From Ghiorsea sp. (GTDB lineage: Bacteria; Pseudomonadota; Zetaproteobacteria; Mariprofundales; Mariprofundaceae), in assembly GCA_030950765.1 (NCBI GenBank), contig JAUZQX010000149.1, positions 1 to 14,055 on the forward strand: a DNA stretch of 14,055 nt, in the 5' to 3' direction. The notes under the pieces are model-generated. The model was not told the DNA's origin and ran no database searches. It saw nothing but the letters and a program-made list of their open reading frames with translations. A program made the translations under genes and the position numbers. Shown here in pieces: positions 13,383 to 14,055 of this stretch. Position 1 is the first letter of the stretch, and every line of letters begins with the position of its first letter.

Positions 13383-14055
13383 AACAAGCAGTGTTGGATA
13401 TTGGTTCCAATACCATCCGTTTATTGGTTGCCGAAACGACTGGAAACCATCATGAAAAATTACATTACCAACATGCCATTGCCCGTTTGGGTGAAGGTTT
13501 GCAGCAAACAGGTGAGTTAGGCGAAGCAGGCATGGCGCGAGCGATGGTTATATTTCATGAATTTACCATTGTTTGTCAATCCTTCTCTATTGAAACCGCA
13601 AATATTAAAGCCGTAGCAACAGCAGCGATTCGTGAAGCAAACAATGGTGTAGCTTTTGTGGAACAAGTGCTGGCAGAAACAGGTTTGATTATTCAAATTA
13701 TTGGTGGTGAGACAGAGGCACGTCTGGCGTTATATGGTGCGCAGTCGGCTTTAGATGAGGACATTAAAGATGACATGTTACTCTTTGATATTGGCGGTGG
13801 TAGTACTGAGTTTAGCAGGGTGTGCCAAGGTCAATTGCTGGATAGCTTTAGTGAGAAACTGGGTGTCGTTCGCTTAACTGAATTATATTTGAAACAAGAC
13901 CCGCCAAGCCAAGTAGAATATGATGCAATGAAGGTACACAGCAAAAAACATTTACAGCAGGTTGAGACGTTATGGGGTCACAATAAAACTGTGCCGTCAT
14001 GCTTGGTTGGTACAGCAGGTTCGGTGACCACATTGGCAGCTATCGCCTTGGATAT
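13379..14055 (+). CDS. Ppx/GppA family phosphatase (partial, runs off window)
   Basis: The open frame starts at ATG 13379, overlapping the previous TGA by 4 bp, and stays open for 225 codons to the right edge. It belongs to the actin-fold Ppx/GppA family, which removes phosphates from inorganic polyphosphate and/or pppGpp. Visible motifs are phosphate-1 LDIGSNTIRLLV (6-17), KAVATAAIREA (77-87), IGGETEARLALYGA (108-121) with the likely catalytic Glu, phosphate-2 DIGGGSTEF (137-145) and GTAGSVTTLAAIA (211-223). The N-terminal half is normal; the rest is outside the window, so exopolyphosphatase and pppGpp phosphohydrolase cannot be told apart. Confidence 0.9.
   Translation, partial: MKQAVLDIGSNTIRLLVAETTGNHHEKLHYQHAIARLGEGLQQTGELGEAGMARAMVIFHEFTIVCQSFSIETANIKAVATAAIREANNGVAFVEQVLAETGLIIQIIGGETEARLALYGAQSALDEDIKDDMLLFDIGGGSTEFSRVCQGQLLDSFSEKLGVVRLTELYLKQDPPSQVEYDAMKVHSKKHLQQVETLWGHNKTVPSCLVGTAGSVTTLAAIALD

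Noticed and set aside
1..14055. CRISPR array, tRNA or rRNA genes, insertion sequences, prophage or defence genes
   Set aside because: No regularly spaced repeats, cloverleaf-like segments, transposase or phage motifs, or terminal inverted repeats with target duplications were seen on reading both strands.

Overview
The window is ordinary-looking proteobacterial chromosome of moderate-to-low GC, with short intergenic gaps, Shine-Dalgarno starts and housekeeping genes typical of Gram-negative bacteria. A periplasmic disulfide isomerase, a periplasmic diheme peroxidase, bactofilin and a ubiquinone-derived rhodoquinone gene point to a Gram-negative with ubiquinone-based, probably oxygen-limited, respiration. 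Gammaproteobacteria or Zetaproteobacteria fit best. The finer placement is inference; nothing in the window fixes the species. No mobile element, CRISPR array, tRNA or rRNA gene was seen.

Layout. (1) 2-148: tail of an unrecognised + strand ORF. (2) 270-968 (-): a DsbC-type thiol isomerase. (3) 1084-5204 (+): hemJ, a diheme cytochrome c peroxidase and a large membrane-bound hybrid histidine kinase, tightly packed, with the last two overlapping. A SulP/STAS anion transporter follows at 5313-6827 after a 108-bp gap. (4) 6828-7045: convergent intergenic region with two inverted repeats. (5) 7046-9481 (-): rpiA, queA and rquA, a compact run read from a good promoter at 9514-9542. (6) 9482-9729: divergent promoter region, with the rplM promoter and a structured rplM leader. 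(7) 9730-10578 (+): rplM-rpsI, closed by a textbook terminator. (8) 10695-14055 (+): argC, a membrane coiled-coil protein, bactofilin, gamma-class carbonic anhydrase and a Ppx/GppA phosphatase that runs off the window, all nearly abutting.

How they may work together. HemJ makes protoporphyrin for haem, the neighbouring peroxidase uses two c-type haems to remove peroxide, and the kinase could sense the matching envelope or redox state. The most notable gene is rquA, lodged at the end of a tRNA-modification/sugar-phosphate operon. It should let the cell convert ubiquinone to rhodoquinone, a low-potential quinone used for fumarate reduction or reverse electron flow when oxygen is scarce. The coiled-coil protein and bactofilin look like a cell-envelope scaffold pair attached to argC. 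I found no clear evidence of an entirely new multi-gene system. The best leads are the rquA placement, the hemJ-peroxidase-kinase unit, the rplM leader hairpin and the coiled-coil/bactofilin pair.
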